Counted from the first letter of the stretch, positions 1-6,696 are shown. The stretch: DNA of 11,599 nucleotides from Lawsonibacter sp. (GCA_022793355.1 JAAWCR010000039.1:1-11599); one strand, 5' to 3'. Notes: a model not told the origin generated them from the sequence alone. Made by a program: numbers and translations.

Positions 1-512
1 AGATAGACGGTGAAGGGCAGGGCGGTGGCGGCGTAAACCACAGCCAGCGTTACCAGGTTGTTCATAAAGATGTTGTTCAGCTTGAACAGGTATTTCATCC
101 AGCTGTCCCAATCCCGCATCATCAGGAAGATGGGCACCACGATGTAGTTGACGTTGATAAACAGCCCGGCCATAAAGGCGGTGTTCAAAAACCGGCCGCC
201 TCGGAAGTGGAAGCGGGACAGGCAGTAGGCCGCAGGGAGGGCCACCACCAGCAGGATGGCCAGGGCCAGGGCGGTGACGATCACCGAGTTGAGCATATAG
301 CTGCCCATGCTGGCGGCGTTCCAGGCATCCACAAAATTCTGCCAGTAGAAGGTGGCAGGCAGGGCCCAGGGGTTGCCGTAGAACTCGCTGTTCTGCTTGA
401 TGGAGGCCAGGAAGACCCAGGCTACTGGCACGATGATGACAACTGCCAGCGTAATGAGTACCACATAGATAAAGGCCTTGTACAGGGTGTCGGCGGAATT
501 TGTTCTTTTCAT
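1..512 (-). CDS. Carbohydrate ABC transporter permease, MalG type (3' end outside window)
   Basis: Inner-membrane permease subunit of a sugar importer; the window holds the first 170 residues of a protein usually about 275-280 long. The ATG at 510-512 is preceded by GAGGAGGG at good spacing; the nearby ATG at 520 hits a stop after three codons. Hydrophobic segments are visible at about residues 12-33, 83-102, 115-132 and 152-170, with a periplasmic WxNFxxAW stretch between the first two (residues about 61-68: FYWQNFVDAW), as in MalG/AraQ proteins. The EAA loop that docks the ATPase would lie beyond the window edge, so it cannot be checked. It starts 16 bases after the stop of the MalF-type gene, so it is the third gene of a leftward binding protein-MalF-MalG operon. 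Substrate is not determinable from this part. Confidence 0.93.
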   Translation of the reverse strand, partial: MKRTNSADTLYKAFIYVVLITLAVVIIVPVAWVFLASIKQNSEFYGNPWALPATFYWQNFVDAWNAASMGSYMLNSVIVTALALAILLVVALPAAYCLSRFHFRGGRFLNTAFMAGLFINVNYIVVPIFLMMRDWDSWMKYLFKLNNIFMNNLVTLAVVYAATALPFTVY

Positions 513-528
513 CTTCTCATCCCTCCTC

Positions 529-1401
529 TCACATCTGAAGCACATCTCGCTTGGTGACATGGTTGACCACAGCGGACAGAGTGAAGGAGAATAGGAAGAT
601 AATCACGCCGGCGGCCATAGCATAGCCGTACAAGCCCTCGTCCTTCTGGGCGTACATAAAGCTCAGGCCCACGTCGGCCATCCCCTTGGCCACCATAGCC
701 TTAACGAACAGAAACGCCATGTTGATGGTAGAGATGATAAAGAAGGTGAGGGTAGTTCGAATGTTGGTCCAGATCAGGGGCAGGGTGATCTCAAAGAACT
801 GGTTCAGCCGCCCCGCGCCGTCCAGGCTGGCCGACTCATACAGGTCCACGGGAACGGCAGACATGGAGGCCATGTACATGACCATATAGTAGCCGATGGC
901 CTGCCACACCATAGCGATGATAACGCTGACGATTACCATAGGCTGGTCCTTCCAGAGCACCATGACATCCCGACCGGCAAACAGAGAAAAAATGCTGTTG
1001 AGCATTCCATTTTCCGGCTTGTAGATGGCGGAGAAGATGCCGGCGATGACCACCACAGAGAGAATATTGGGGATGTAGAAGATAATGCGGAAGAAATTTT
1101 GCCCCTTGATCTTCTCTCGGGTGAGGATGGCGGCGAAAACAATGGCAAAGAAAAAGGTGATGATAGTCACGGTAACGATGAGCAGGATGGTGTTCTGCAT
1201 AGAGACGATGAACTTAGTATCCTTGAACAGAACCTTAAAGTTGTTCAGACCCACAAAGGTCTCGGTGGGGGAGTAGGCTCCTCGCTGGAACAGAGACATA
1301 CGGAATACGTTGAAGGTTGGTATGACCATGAAGAGTAAGAACAGGATGGTTGCCGGAGCCACACACAAGGCGATAAACCGGCTGCGGCCTTTACTGCGCA
1401 T
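529..1401 (-). CDS. Carbohydrate ABC transporter permease, MalF type
   Basis: Membrane permease partner of the MalG-type protein encoded just downstream. It has 290 residues, the normal length for MalF/UgpA-like permeases without extra N-terminal helices. It begins with a basic cytoplasmic stretch (MRSKGRSRF), then a helix at about 10-30, a loop containing the family-typical GLNNFKVLF, and further helices at about 70-92, 104-126, 155-180, 215-235 and 260-280. The EAA loop that contacts the ATPase is clear near residues 187-208 (YESASLDGAGRLNQFFEITL). The ATG at 1399-1401 has AAAGGAG upstream. It is transcribed with the binding-protein gene, from which it is separated by a 101-base gap with a stem-loop. 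Family assignment is firm; the transported sugar is not known. Confidence 0.96.
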   Translation of the reverse strand: MRSKGRSRFIALCVAPATILFLLFMVIPTFNVFRMSLFQRGAYSPTETFVGLNNFKVLFKDTKFIVSMQNTILLIVTVTIITFFFAIVFAAILTREKIKGQNFFRIIFYIPNILSVVVIAGIFSAIYKPENGMLNSIFSLFAGRDVMVLWKDQPMVIVSVIIAMVWQAIGYYMVMYMASMSAVPVDLYESASLDGAGRLNQFFEITLPLIWTNIRTTLTFFIISTINMAFLFVKAMVAKGMADVGLSFMYAQKDEGLYGYAMAAGVIIFLFSFTLSAVVNHVTKRDVLQM

Positions 1402-1430
1402 GGGATCGCTCCTTTCTCTCTGAAATAACC

Positions 1431-1463
1431 GGCGGCGGTGAGCGGTTTTCGCTCACCGCCGCC
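1431..1463 (-). other. Perfect stem-loop between binding-protein and permease genes
   Basis: A 14-bp perfect inverted repeat (GGCGGCGGTGAGCG, 1431-1444, with its complement at 1450-1463) with a 5-base loop. On the transcribed minus strand it is followed by GGTTATTTC, which is not a good U-tract, so it is not a convincing full terminator. Known ABC operons often carry such a hairpin after the binding-protein gene, where it protects the 5' part of the mRNA or causes partial termination so that binding protein outnumbers permease. That role here is inference. Confidence 0.7.
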
Positions 1464-1502
1464 TGTTTTACGGACGTTCAAATGGGTCCGGGCGGGGGAA
1501 AA

Positions 1503-2906
1503 TTACTCCGTCACCAGATGGGCGCGCATCTGGTCGCTGCCGGCCTTAATGCCGTCCACCCACTGATCCCGGGTCATGGATCCGTTGACCAGGCTGTTCA
1601 CGGGATCGAAGAAGACCTCGCGCACGCTGCCCAGGCCGGGAACGGCCTCATAGGCGGCAAAGTTGCCCATGGCGGCATCGGCGCCGTTATCATAGATGGA
1701 GTAGAACATCTTGTTGTCGCCCTCGAAATTGTCGGTGATGCCGGGTACGGGCTGGACAGCTCCGCCCTTGGCGAAGATGGCGCAGGCCTTGTCGCTGTAC
1801 AGGAAGGCGATGAACTGCTTGGCGGCATCAATGTTGGCGGCCTGAGCGGGGATCCAGGCCTGCTCCAGCCAACAATAGCTGGCGCCATTGCCGCCGGCCT
1901 TGGCGGCGGGCAGGGCAGTCATGCCCCACTTGAAGTTATCGGCGCGGAGGGCGTCCTTCATCTCGTTGGGGAGCCAAGTGCCGTTGGGGCAGAACAGAGC
2001 CTTGATGTCCAGAATCAGCTGCTGGTTCTGGGCAAAGTCCTGGTCGTTGGCCTGGGCAGGGGTGACAGGGTTGGTATAGGAAGCCAGCTTGGCCACGATG
2101 TCAAAGCACTCCTGAGCCTCGGGGGTGTCCCAAATGCCCTCCTCATAGACCAGAGCCTTGTTATAGAAGTCAGCGCCGCCCACAGAGTACATCAGGGCAT
2201 AGAAGAAGGCGTCAAAGTAGCCGGTAGTGGGATAAGTAAACAGATAGATGTCCTCGGCCTTGGCCTTGTCGCCCAGCTCCCACATCTCGTCCCAGGTCTT
2301 AGGAACCTCCCAACCCTTCTCCTCGAAGAGGCCGGCGTTGTAGAACAGTCCGCAGGGGCCGTAGAACATGGGGGCCAGATAGGTCTTGCCGTCGCCGTAG
2401 GGGTTGGTGACAGAGGTGTCGGTGAAGCCGCCGACGATCTTGTCGGAAACCTTAGCGCTCTCGCCAGGAACGGTCATAGACAGCACGTCAGTGATGTCAG
2501 CGATGTTCTTATCCTTGATAAATTGCTCGGTGAGCTTCTTATCGCGGCCGGTAGCCAGGTGGATCACGTCGGGGCAGTCGCCGCCCTGCATAGCGGGGCC
2601 AATCACATCCTCCAGGTTCTTGTCCACGATCACCTCGACCTCAATGCCGGTCTCGGAGGTGAAGGCCTCGCCGATCTCTTTCCACATACCGGGATAAGCG
2701 TCCTCATAGGCGGAGGCCAGAGCGGCCACCTTGATGGGGCCGGCAGGAGTCTCGGGGGTGCTGGTGTTGCCCTGACTGGTGCTGGATCCGCCGGAGGGCG
2801 GGTTGTTTTCGGCGGGAGGCGTCTGGGGTGCGCCGCCGCAGCCGGCCAGCAGCGACAGCGACAAGGCCGAAGCCAGCAACAGGCTGAGAGTCTTTTTCAT
2901 TTTCAT
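1503..2906 (-). CDS. Carbohydrate ABC transporter substrate-binding lipoprotein
   Basis: Cell-surface sugar-binding lipoprotein of the importer, 467 residues. The signal peptide MKMKKTLSLLLASALSLSLL ends in a lipobox with the lipidated cysteine at residue 23 (LAGC). A linker rich in P, S, T and N follows (about 24-56). The mature domain starts at PIKVAAL and has the fold features of family 1 solute-binding proteins: WKEIGEAFTSETGIEVEV early, a CPDVIHLATGR strand, YGPCGLFYNAGLFEEKGWEVPKTWDE in the middle, and a GTWLPNEM segment late. The overall look, including that last segment, recalls NgcE-like N-acetylglucosamine/chitobiose binders, but this is a resemblance and not proof of substrate. AGGAGG lies 8 bases before the first ATG; a second ATG two codons on is possible. 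It is the first gene of the operon, divergent from an AraC-type regulator. Confidence 0.95.
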   Translation of the reverse strand: MKMKKTLSLLLASALSLSLLAGCGGAPQTPPAENNPPSGGSSTSQGNTSTPETPAGPIKVAALASAYEDAYPGMWKEIGEAFTSETGIEVEVIVDKNLEDVIGPAMQGGDCPDVIHLATGRDKKLTEQFIKDKNIADITDVLSMTVPGESAKVSDKIVGGFTDTSVTNPYGDGKTYLAPMFYGPCGLFYNAGLFEEKGWEVPKTWDEMWELGDKAKAEDIYLFTYPTTGYFDAFFYALMYSVGGADFYNKALVYEEGIWDTPEAQECFDIVAKLASYTNPVTPAQANDQDFAQNQQLILDIKALFCPNGTWLPNEMKDALRADNFKWGMTALPAAKAGGNGASYCWLEQAWIPAQAANIDAAKQFIAFLYSDKACAIFAKGGAVQPVPGITDNFEGDNKMFYSIYDNGADAAMGNFAAYEAVPGLGSVREVFFDPVNSLVNGSMTRDQWVDGIKAGSDQMRAHLVTE

Positions 2907-2972
2907 GTTCTAAACCTCCTAAAATTTTGGGGACTTGCCTTCTGGCCGTCTTTCCGGCCTTTTTACTTATTT

Positions 2973-2978
2973 ATTATA
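2973..2978 (-). promoter_or_regulatory. Probable -10 element of the ABC transporter operon
   Basis: On the minus strand a perfect TATAAT sits about 67 bases before the binding-protein start. At 16-18 bases upstream there is no recognisable -35 (the stretch reads GCTTTC/AGCTTT). A good -10 with a missing -35 fits a promoter that needs an activator, and an AraC-type gene is divergent. A weak 21-bp-spaced pair (TGCTTTCT at 3012, TGCTCTTT at 3033) lies just upstream of the expected -35. The activator dependence is inference. Confidence 0.45.
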
Positions 2979-3127
2979 TGACAAGTCCATAGGGGAAAGC
3001 TACCGGTTTTTTGCTTTCTTGTTTATATATCGTGCTCTTTCCCTTTGAATGAATTGTCTAATATAACGGACTTTTTTTCAGAGACACTGGACAATTTTCC
3101 GGTTTACCGCCGCACGAATTCAGCACC

Positions 3128-3158
3128 ATATCCAGAACGATGGCAGTATATTCCAGAA
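3128..3158. promoter_or_regulatory. 21-bp-spaced direct repeat, candidate AraC-family operator
   Basis: TCCAGAA occurs at 3131-3137 and again at 3152-3158, each preceded by ATAT or ATAT-T, giving a repeat period of 21 bases (two helical turns). AraC-family activators classically bind two direct half-sites about 21 bases apart. The pair ends 12 bases before the -35 of the araC-type gene, so autoregulation is the simplest reading; control of the divergent transporter promoter about 150 bases away is also possible. Confidence 0.45.
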
Positions 3159-3170
3159 TAATTTGAGGTA

Positions 3171-3199
3171 TTGCACAATCATTCCCGATGCTATATAAT
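3171..3199 (+). promoter_or_regulatory. Sigma-A promoter of the AraC-family gene
   Basis: TTGCAC (3171-3176), 17-base spacer, TATAAT (3194-3199). This is a near-consensus promoter predicting a start near 3206. It matters for the gene start: the TTG at 3171 and the ATG at 3198 that would open the longest reading frames are the -35 and -10 themselves, so they would not be in the transcript. Confidence 0.65.
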
Positions 3200-3260
3200 G
3201 AAACAGGCAATTGTAAATGCTCTTTCTTTTATAAAATTACGAAAGGAAGCAGGTGAGGGT

Positions 3261-4097
3261 TTGGTTCGCTATCAATTCAGCGGTTCTGGCATGCCAGAGC
3301 CGCCGGGGAGCACCGCTCCCCGACTGAGCTACATCGCCAAAGACCAGTTTTCGAGCGATTGGAACTCGGAACTGCACACCCACAGCTGCGCGGAGCTGTT
3401 TTTTATCCTGGACGGTCACGGACACTTCCGCACGCTGTATGAGGAGTTTCCCATATCGGTGCAGGATCTTCTTATTGTCAACGCCAATGTGCCCCACACA
3501 GAAATCAGTTCCTTGAAAAGCCCTCTGCAATATATCGTCCTTGGCATCGAGGGGCTGGAGGCCGCCTCCTCCGACCAGGGCTATGCCATGCTCCACATCT
3601 ATAACGGGTGGAGCGAGCTGAACAGTTCGATAGCACTGATGCTTCAGGAGTCCTCCAAAACTCTCCCGGGCCATGAGGAGGTCTGCCGGTATTTGCTGAA
3701 TGTGGTGCTCATTCAGCTGGCACGGCAGCAGGATCTGTCCTTCTCCGATGAAGCCCCCGGCCCCAGGGCCAACAGGGAATGCGAACTAATCCGCCGCTAC
3801 ATCGACAACCATTTTAAAGAGGACCTGACCTTGGATCACCTGGCCCGGCTGGCCCACCTGAATAAATATTACCTGTCCCACTCCTTCCGCCGGGAGTTTG
3901 GCACCTCCCCAATCAATTACCTGATCTCCCGCCGGGTGGACGAGAGCCGTTTCCTCCTGCGGAAAACCGACTACTCCCTCTCCCTCATCGCTGAGATTCT
4001 GGGCTTCTCCTCCCTGAGTTATTTCTCTCAGTGCTTCCGCCGGGTGGAGGGGATCAGTCCCACGGAATACCGCAAGCAGAACCGGCAAAAGTCTTAG
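3261..4097 (+). CDS. AraC/XylS-family transcriptional regulator
   Basis: DNA-binding regulator, very probably of the divergent sugar ABC operon. The N-terminal half is a cupin sensor domain (ELHTHSCAELFFILDGHGHF, then QDLLIVNANVPHTE). The C-terminal hundred residues are the double helix-turn-helix of AraC proteins: first unit DLTLDHLARLAHLNKYYLS, second unit YSLSLIAEILGFSSLSYFSQ, ending with the family signature F-R-R-x-x-G-I-S-P-T-E-Y-R. The open frame extends upstream to 3171, but ATG 3198 lies inside a TATAAT box and has no ribosome site. I therefore place the start at TTG 3261, preceded by AAAGGAAG, giving 278 residues; ATG 3291 or the longer form starting at 3198 are alternatives. The effector is unknown, presumably the sugar carried by the transporter. 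Confidence 0.93.
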   Translation: MVRYQFSGSGMPEPPGSTAPRLSYIAKDQFSSDWNSELHTHSCAELFFILDGHGHFRTLYEEFPISVQDLLIVNANVPHTEISSLKSPLQYIVLGIEGLEAASSDQGYAMLHIYNGWSELNSSIALMLQESSKTLPGHEEVCRYLLNVVLIQLARQQDLSFSDEAPGPRANRECELIRRYIDNHFKEDLTLDHLARLAHLNKYYLSHSFRREFGTSPINYLISRRVDESRFLLRKTDYSLSLIAEILGFSSLSYFSQCFRRVEGISPTEYRKQNRQKS

Positions 4098-4224
4098 CTG
4101 CTCCGTTTTTTCCGTGTTCTCTCTCAGCCAAGCGGCCACGCCAGACGCCTCCCCGGTTCCTGGGTGAGGCGGAAGGGATACCGGACCGTGAGTCCCGTCA
4201 GGCAAAGTCCCGCCGGAAGTTGAC

Positions 4225-5198
4225 TTACCATTCCCACTCGCCAGCCAAAATCCCGCTCACGGAGTAGTCCACCGCTCCAGCAGCCCCTTGTAAAGCCATA
4301 AACACCTGCTGCGGATTAAACAGGTCGATCAGCACAAAAAGCACTTTGCCAATCAATTCGCCTTTTTCCCGCAAAAATTCGGCATAGGCCGGATTTCCGC
4401 TTTGAATCTCGCGAACCATTTGCCCCCACTGTTCCTCGTCGCTGGCACTCGTCCCTTTCCAAATTCCATTGTCGTGGAGCAGTCCGGAAATGGACAGCTC
4501 AGGTTCAATACAGCCATAATTGTTGCAAACCGCGCAGCGCCGCTTGGGATTTCCAAATGGCAGATGGGCAATTTCGGCCGCATATCCATCGTATCCGCTA
4601 AGGAGCATCCCGTTTGCAATGATTCCAATTCCTACCCCCTGAGAGATATGCATGTATAGAAAATCACTCATGTCCGGACGCTGCTGCTGGACCGAAATTG
4701 CACAGAGATTGGATTCGTTGTCAACATAACAGGGAATTTGAAATACATCCTCCACAATCGCCTTGACCGGTGCTCCCTCCATGGCAAGAATAGCAGAATT
4801 GAGAATGATTTCTGTACGTTTTTCAAAAATCCCTGACACAATTACCCCTATCCCCAAAAATTTGGAAGCCTGAAATTGAGGGAGCCTACGCTTTTCTTGA
4901 AACAGCTCGTAAGCATAGGCAGCAATTTCACGCATACCGTTGAGATGCGAGATATCGTACTGCTCGTGCAGCATAAATTCGTTCCGATAGTTCAAAATGG
5001 CAAAGCCCAGGATATTTTGGCGCTGAATATCCAAGCAAAGGGTAAGGAAGTGATCAAACTGCATAAAGATTTGGTTTGGGATGCGCCCCACCGAACTGGT
5101 TCCTTTGCGCTCGTATAGGATTTCTTTCTCACCTAAAGCATTGCATACAGTTGAGACAGTGGAAAAACTCAGCCCCGTATATTGGCAATGTCATTAAG
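4225..5198 (-). pseudogene. ROK-family (NagC/XylR-type) repressor, frameshifted and internally deleted
   Basis: Remnant of a sugar-responsive ROK repressor. The open frame 4225-5091 (288 codons from a GTG) carries the sugar-binding ROK domain: CYVDNESN, then GVGIGIIANGMLLSGYDGYA with AEIAHL, then the zinc-binding CAVCNNYGCIE. Upstream in the same frame, without a start codon, the sequence reads TGLSFSTVSTVCNALGEKEI and then SSVGRIPNQI, the second part of the winged helix-turn-helix and its link to the ROK domain. One frame over, LNDIAN precedes it, so a one-base deletion near 5179-5181 splits the HTH; a stop follows at once. At the C-terminus DLFNPQQVFM runs directly into LQGAAGAVDYSVSGIL, lacking about 50-60 residues normally between these motifs. 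The ATP-site DIGGT is DIQRQ and the catalytic Asp of the VDND motif is Glu, so it was never a kinase. A truncated product from GTG 5091 (AAAGGA upstream) could still be made, without DNA binding. Confidence 0.8.
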
Positions 5199-5279
5199 TT
5201 AAGGGTAGAAGGGGGCGAATGCGGGGCATTTGCCCCCTTAACAGTTATGCAGAAAACCGGACAAATCCTTAAGTTAAGG
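5194..5279. repeat. TTAAGTTAAGG direct repeats flanking a strong hairpin
   Basis: TTAAGTTAAGG is found at 5194-5204 and 5269-5279; the second lies in the palindrome CCTTAAGTTAAGG (5267-5279). Between them is a hairpin: GGGGGCGAATGC (5211-5222), loop GGG, GCATTTGCCCCC (5226-5237), 12 bp with one G-T pair, extendable by two A-T pairs. Neither strand has a U-tract after it. It sits exactly where the ROK gene's N-terminal coding sequence should continue, so it may be inserted or rearranged DNA; the palindrome could also be an operator. Confidence 0.5.
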
Positions 5280-5352
5280 TCAAATTGTAAAAAATGCGAG
5301 GAAATATTGAAGATTTACGCATAATATGGTACCCTATATGCAGTCGTCGTGA

Positions 5353-5541
5353 CGGACGGTCGCATGGAAAGTTTTGAATGAGCCACAGAAACACAATACC
5401 ACATCACTCATAACCACACAACCACATTACACATATATTGAGGCGGCAGATACCAAGGCCGCGCCGGACAACAGCCTATACCAGGAGCTGACACAGACGC
5501 AAATCGATGCCGTCCGATCCAAAGTGCGCGCTGCTTTGTAA
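5353..5541 (+). pseudogene. Unidentified gene tail, coding-like C-terminal remnant
   Basis: An open stretch of 62 codons with no usable start codon, ending in TAA at 5539-5541. From about 5434 it reads like real protein (YIEAADTKAAP, then QELTQTQIDAVRSKVRAAL), with an amphipathic C-terminal helix and GC-rich third positions unlike the AT-rich DNA before it. I do not recognise the family. It lies on the same strand as, and just before, the acyl-CoA dehydrogenase and etfB relics, so it may belong to the same lost operon. The call rests only on composition and context. Confidence 0.3.
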
Positions 5542-5625
5542 GGCAACCTGTGGCACATCAGCAGCAAATTATTCTATACCATCTCTACTGCTGACGTATC
5601 GATAACATTTATAGACCTATATAAA

Positions 5626-5659
5626 AAGCACACCTCTGGAATAACCTGGAGGTGTGCTT
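5626..5659 (-). terminator. Intrinsic terminator, best on the minus strand
   Basis: An 11-bp perfect stem, AAGCACACCTC (5626-5636) and GAGGTGTGCTT (5649-5659), loop of 12. On the minus strand it runs into TTTTTATATAGG, a proper U-tract; on the + strand it is followed by the weaker GCTTCCCT. It could end transcripts of the chimeric ORF at 6003-6440, whose stop lies about 340 bases upstream on that strand. Confidence 0.6.
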
Positions 5660-5669
5660 GCTTCCCTCA

Positions 5670-5831
5670 GTATTTGCAGGAACCCTGGCAGTTCAGGTTT
5701 TGGGTGGTTACGGATAGGCCAAGGACTATCCGGTGGAGCGTATGACGCGCAAAGCCAAGATCACCGGGATCTACGAGGGCGCTCTCGAGGTATAGCACAT
5801 GGTCATCTCCAACTATCTGGGCGTGAAATAA
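5670..5831 (+). pseudogene. Acyl-CoA dehydrogenase (Bcd-type) 3' relic with two nonsense codons
   Basis: Fifty-three continuous codons plus a natural TAA stop match the C-terminus of short-chain acyl-CoA dehydrogenases. They read AGTLAVQVLGGYG, stop, AKDYPVERMTRKAKITGIYE, GALEV, stop, HMVISNYLGVK. The family normally has GGYGY-x-K-(D/E)YPVERMMRDAKI and IYEGTSE-(V/I)-Q here, so the TAG at 5715-5717 replaces the Tyr of GGYGY and the TAG at 5793-5795 replaces a Gln (CAG to TAG). The frame is otherwise unbroken. The intact enzyme would reduce crotonyl-CoA-type substrates with electrons via Etf. Everything 5' of residue position about minus 53 is gone, replaced by the terminator-like hairpin DNA. 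Identification is from remembered family motifs and is strong. Confidence 0.85.
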
Positions 5832-5848
5832 GGCAGACAGCAAATTGA

Positions 5849-5980
5849 ATGGAACATCATTATTTGTGTCAATCAGGTCTCCGATGCCTCCGGTCAGGTG
5901 TCCATCAGCCCCGACGTATCTTGAACCGCGTCTCCTCAGTCACTGTCATCAACTCCCCGGCGCAATCGACAAAAACACTT
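5849..5980 (+). pseudogene. etfB 5' relic (electron-transfer flavoprotein beta)
   Basis: Seventeen bases after the acyl-CoA dehydrogenase stop comes an ATG (5849-5851) followed, after one extra base, by NIIICVNQVSDASGQVSISP. This is the start of EtfB (family form M-N-I-I-V-C-I-K-Q-V-P-D). After VS a second frameshift leads into LNRVSSVTVINSPA, matching the family's TLNR...INP-A segment; homology fades near 5980. Two frameshifts and the missing remainder mean it cannot make EtfB. The order acyl-CoA dehydrogenase then etfB is the normal bcd-etfBA arrangement, which supports both calls. Confidence 0.72.
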
Positions 5981-6002
5981 ATAGCATGCTGATTTCCTTT
6001 AC

Positions 6003-6440
6003 TCAAATTATGCCCAAAACCTGAGTTGGAACCGTATGTGTCATCACATATAATGCGTTGTAAGAAATTCCCGCCTGGAGCAATGTTAAAAGAAACTGCA
6101 GCATGCCCTCCGCTGGCAGCTCCCGGTCAGATTGTCCCCGGTCTGACGTGAGAAAGCAATGCTCCATACCTACTTCCTGAATGTGCTGAGCCATATCCTG
6201 TGCTGAACAGCTGATGCCGCCGGAGGGTTTGAAGCCTCGGTAGTCAAACCCCATGCACACATAGCCGTATTTGGTCATCTGACGTGCGAACATGGCGGGA
6301 TAGACCTTATTTACACCGGTCCAGCCTGAGTTGGCAATAATGCCATGGCGCTTCTCACCCTCTTTGTAGTCGTCGGGGAGATAGATGGTACCCACCATTT
6401 TGGTGCCTTCGCTGTAAAAAATGATTTCCCGCTGCTTCAT
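6003..6440 (-). CDS. Chimeric ORF: alpha/beta-hydrolase start joined to amidohydrolase tail
   Basis: Open frame of 145 codons from ATG 6440. Residues 1 to about 72 are the N-terminus of an alpha/beta hydrolase: REIIFYSEGTKMVGTIYLP, then IANSGWTGVNK (oxyanion region) and MGFDYRGFKPSGG. The nucleophile elbow GxSxG, the acid and the His never appear. Instead, from about SCSAQDMAQHI the protein reads like the end of a TIM-barrel metal-dependent hydrolase (DUF6282-like): EHCFLTSDRGQ, LPAEGMLQFLLTLLQAGI, MTHTVPTQVLGII. An in-frame deletion between two neighbouring genes is the simplest origin. The upstream frame to 6509 is excluded because the promoter predicts a transcript start near 6507. AAAGGA lies 11 bases before ATG 6440. 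Likely non-functional as either enzyme, though a stable small product cannot be ruled out. Confidence 0.6.
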   Translation of the reverse strand: MKQREIIFYSEGTKMVGTIYLPDDYKEGEKRHGIIANSGWTGVNKVYPAMFARQMTKYGYVCMGFDYRGFKPSGGISCSAQDMAQHIQEVGMEHCFLTSDRGQSDRELPAEGMLQFLLTLLQAGISYNALYVMTHTVPTQVLGII

Positions 6441-6513
6441 AATGTTAACATCCTTTCTCAATAAAAATTTCCCGGAATTGGTCCAAAAAAACCTTTTTCC
6501 AAAAGTCAACTTT

Positions 6514-6541
6514 ATTCTACACTAAAAAAGGAATTTGTCAA
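6514..6541 (-). promoter_or_regulatory. Sigma-A promoter of the chimeric ORF
   Basis: On the minus strand TTGACA (6536-6541), 16-base spacer, TAGAAT (6514-6519). The predicted start near 6507 gives a leader of about 67 bases. The promoter is well preserved although the gene it serves is chimeric. Confidence 0.65.
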
Positions 6542-6560
6542 CCTTTTATTTTTATAAAAA

Positions 6561-6572
6561 GAATATTTATTC
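6561..6572. promoter_or_regulatory. Inverted repeat GAATA-TT-TATTC, possible RpiR operator
   Basis: A 5-bp inverted repeat with a 2-base centre in the AT-rich region between the divergent chimeric ORF and the RpiR-type gene, about 20 bases upstream of the leftward -35. RpiR-family repressors bind AT-rich palindromes of this general kind, but such short repeats are common in AT-rich DNA. Confidence 0.25.
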
Positions 6573-6696
6573 CATATAAACAAAAATCAGCATTCTTTTT
6601 TGTTCCTTATTACCACGAAAAAGAACGTACATGCCGAATAAGAGCAAAAAGCAGCTCTCCATTTCTATGGACAGGAGGCCAAGGGTATATTTGACC

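Noticed and set aside
2944..2959. GGCCG/CGGCC hairpin followed by TTTTT on the + strand
   Set aside because: Only a 5-bp stem and no + strand gene ends there; on the real transcript it is merely a small 5' leader hairpin.
1482..2981. 499-codon + strand open frame opposite the binding-protein gene
   Set aside because: Gly/Val/Leu-rich antisense shadow of a GC-rich lipoprotein gene; runs over the latter's signal peptide and promoter.
4098..4224. Bidirectional terminator between the convergent AraC-type and ROK genes
   Set aside because: CGCCTC/GAGGCG can pair but there is no U-tract on either side.
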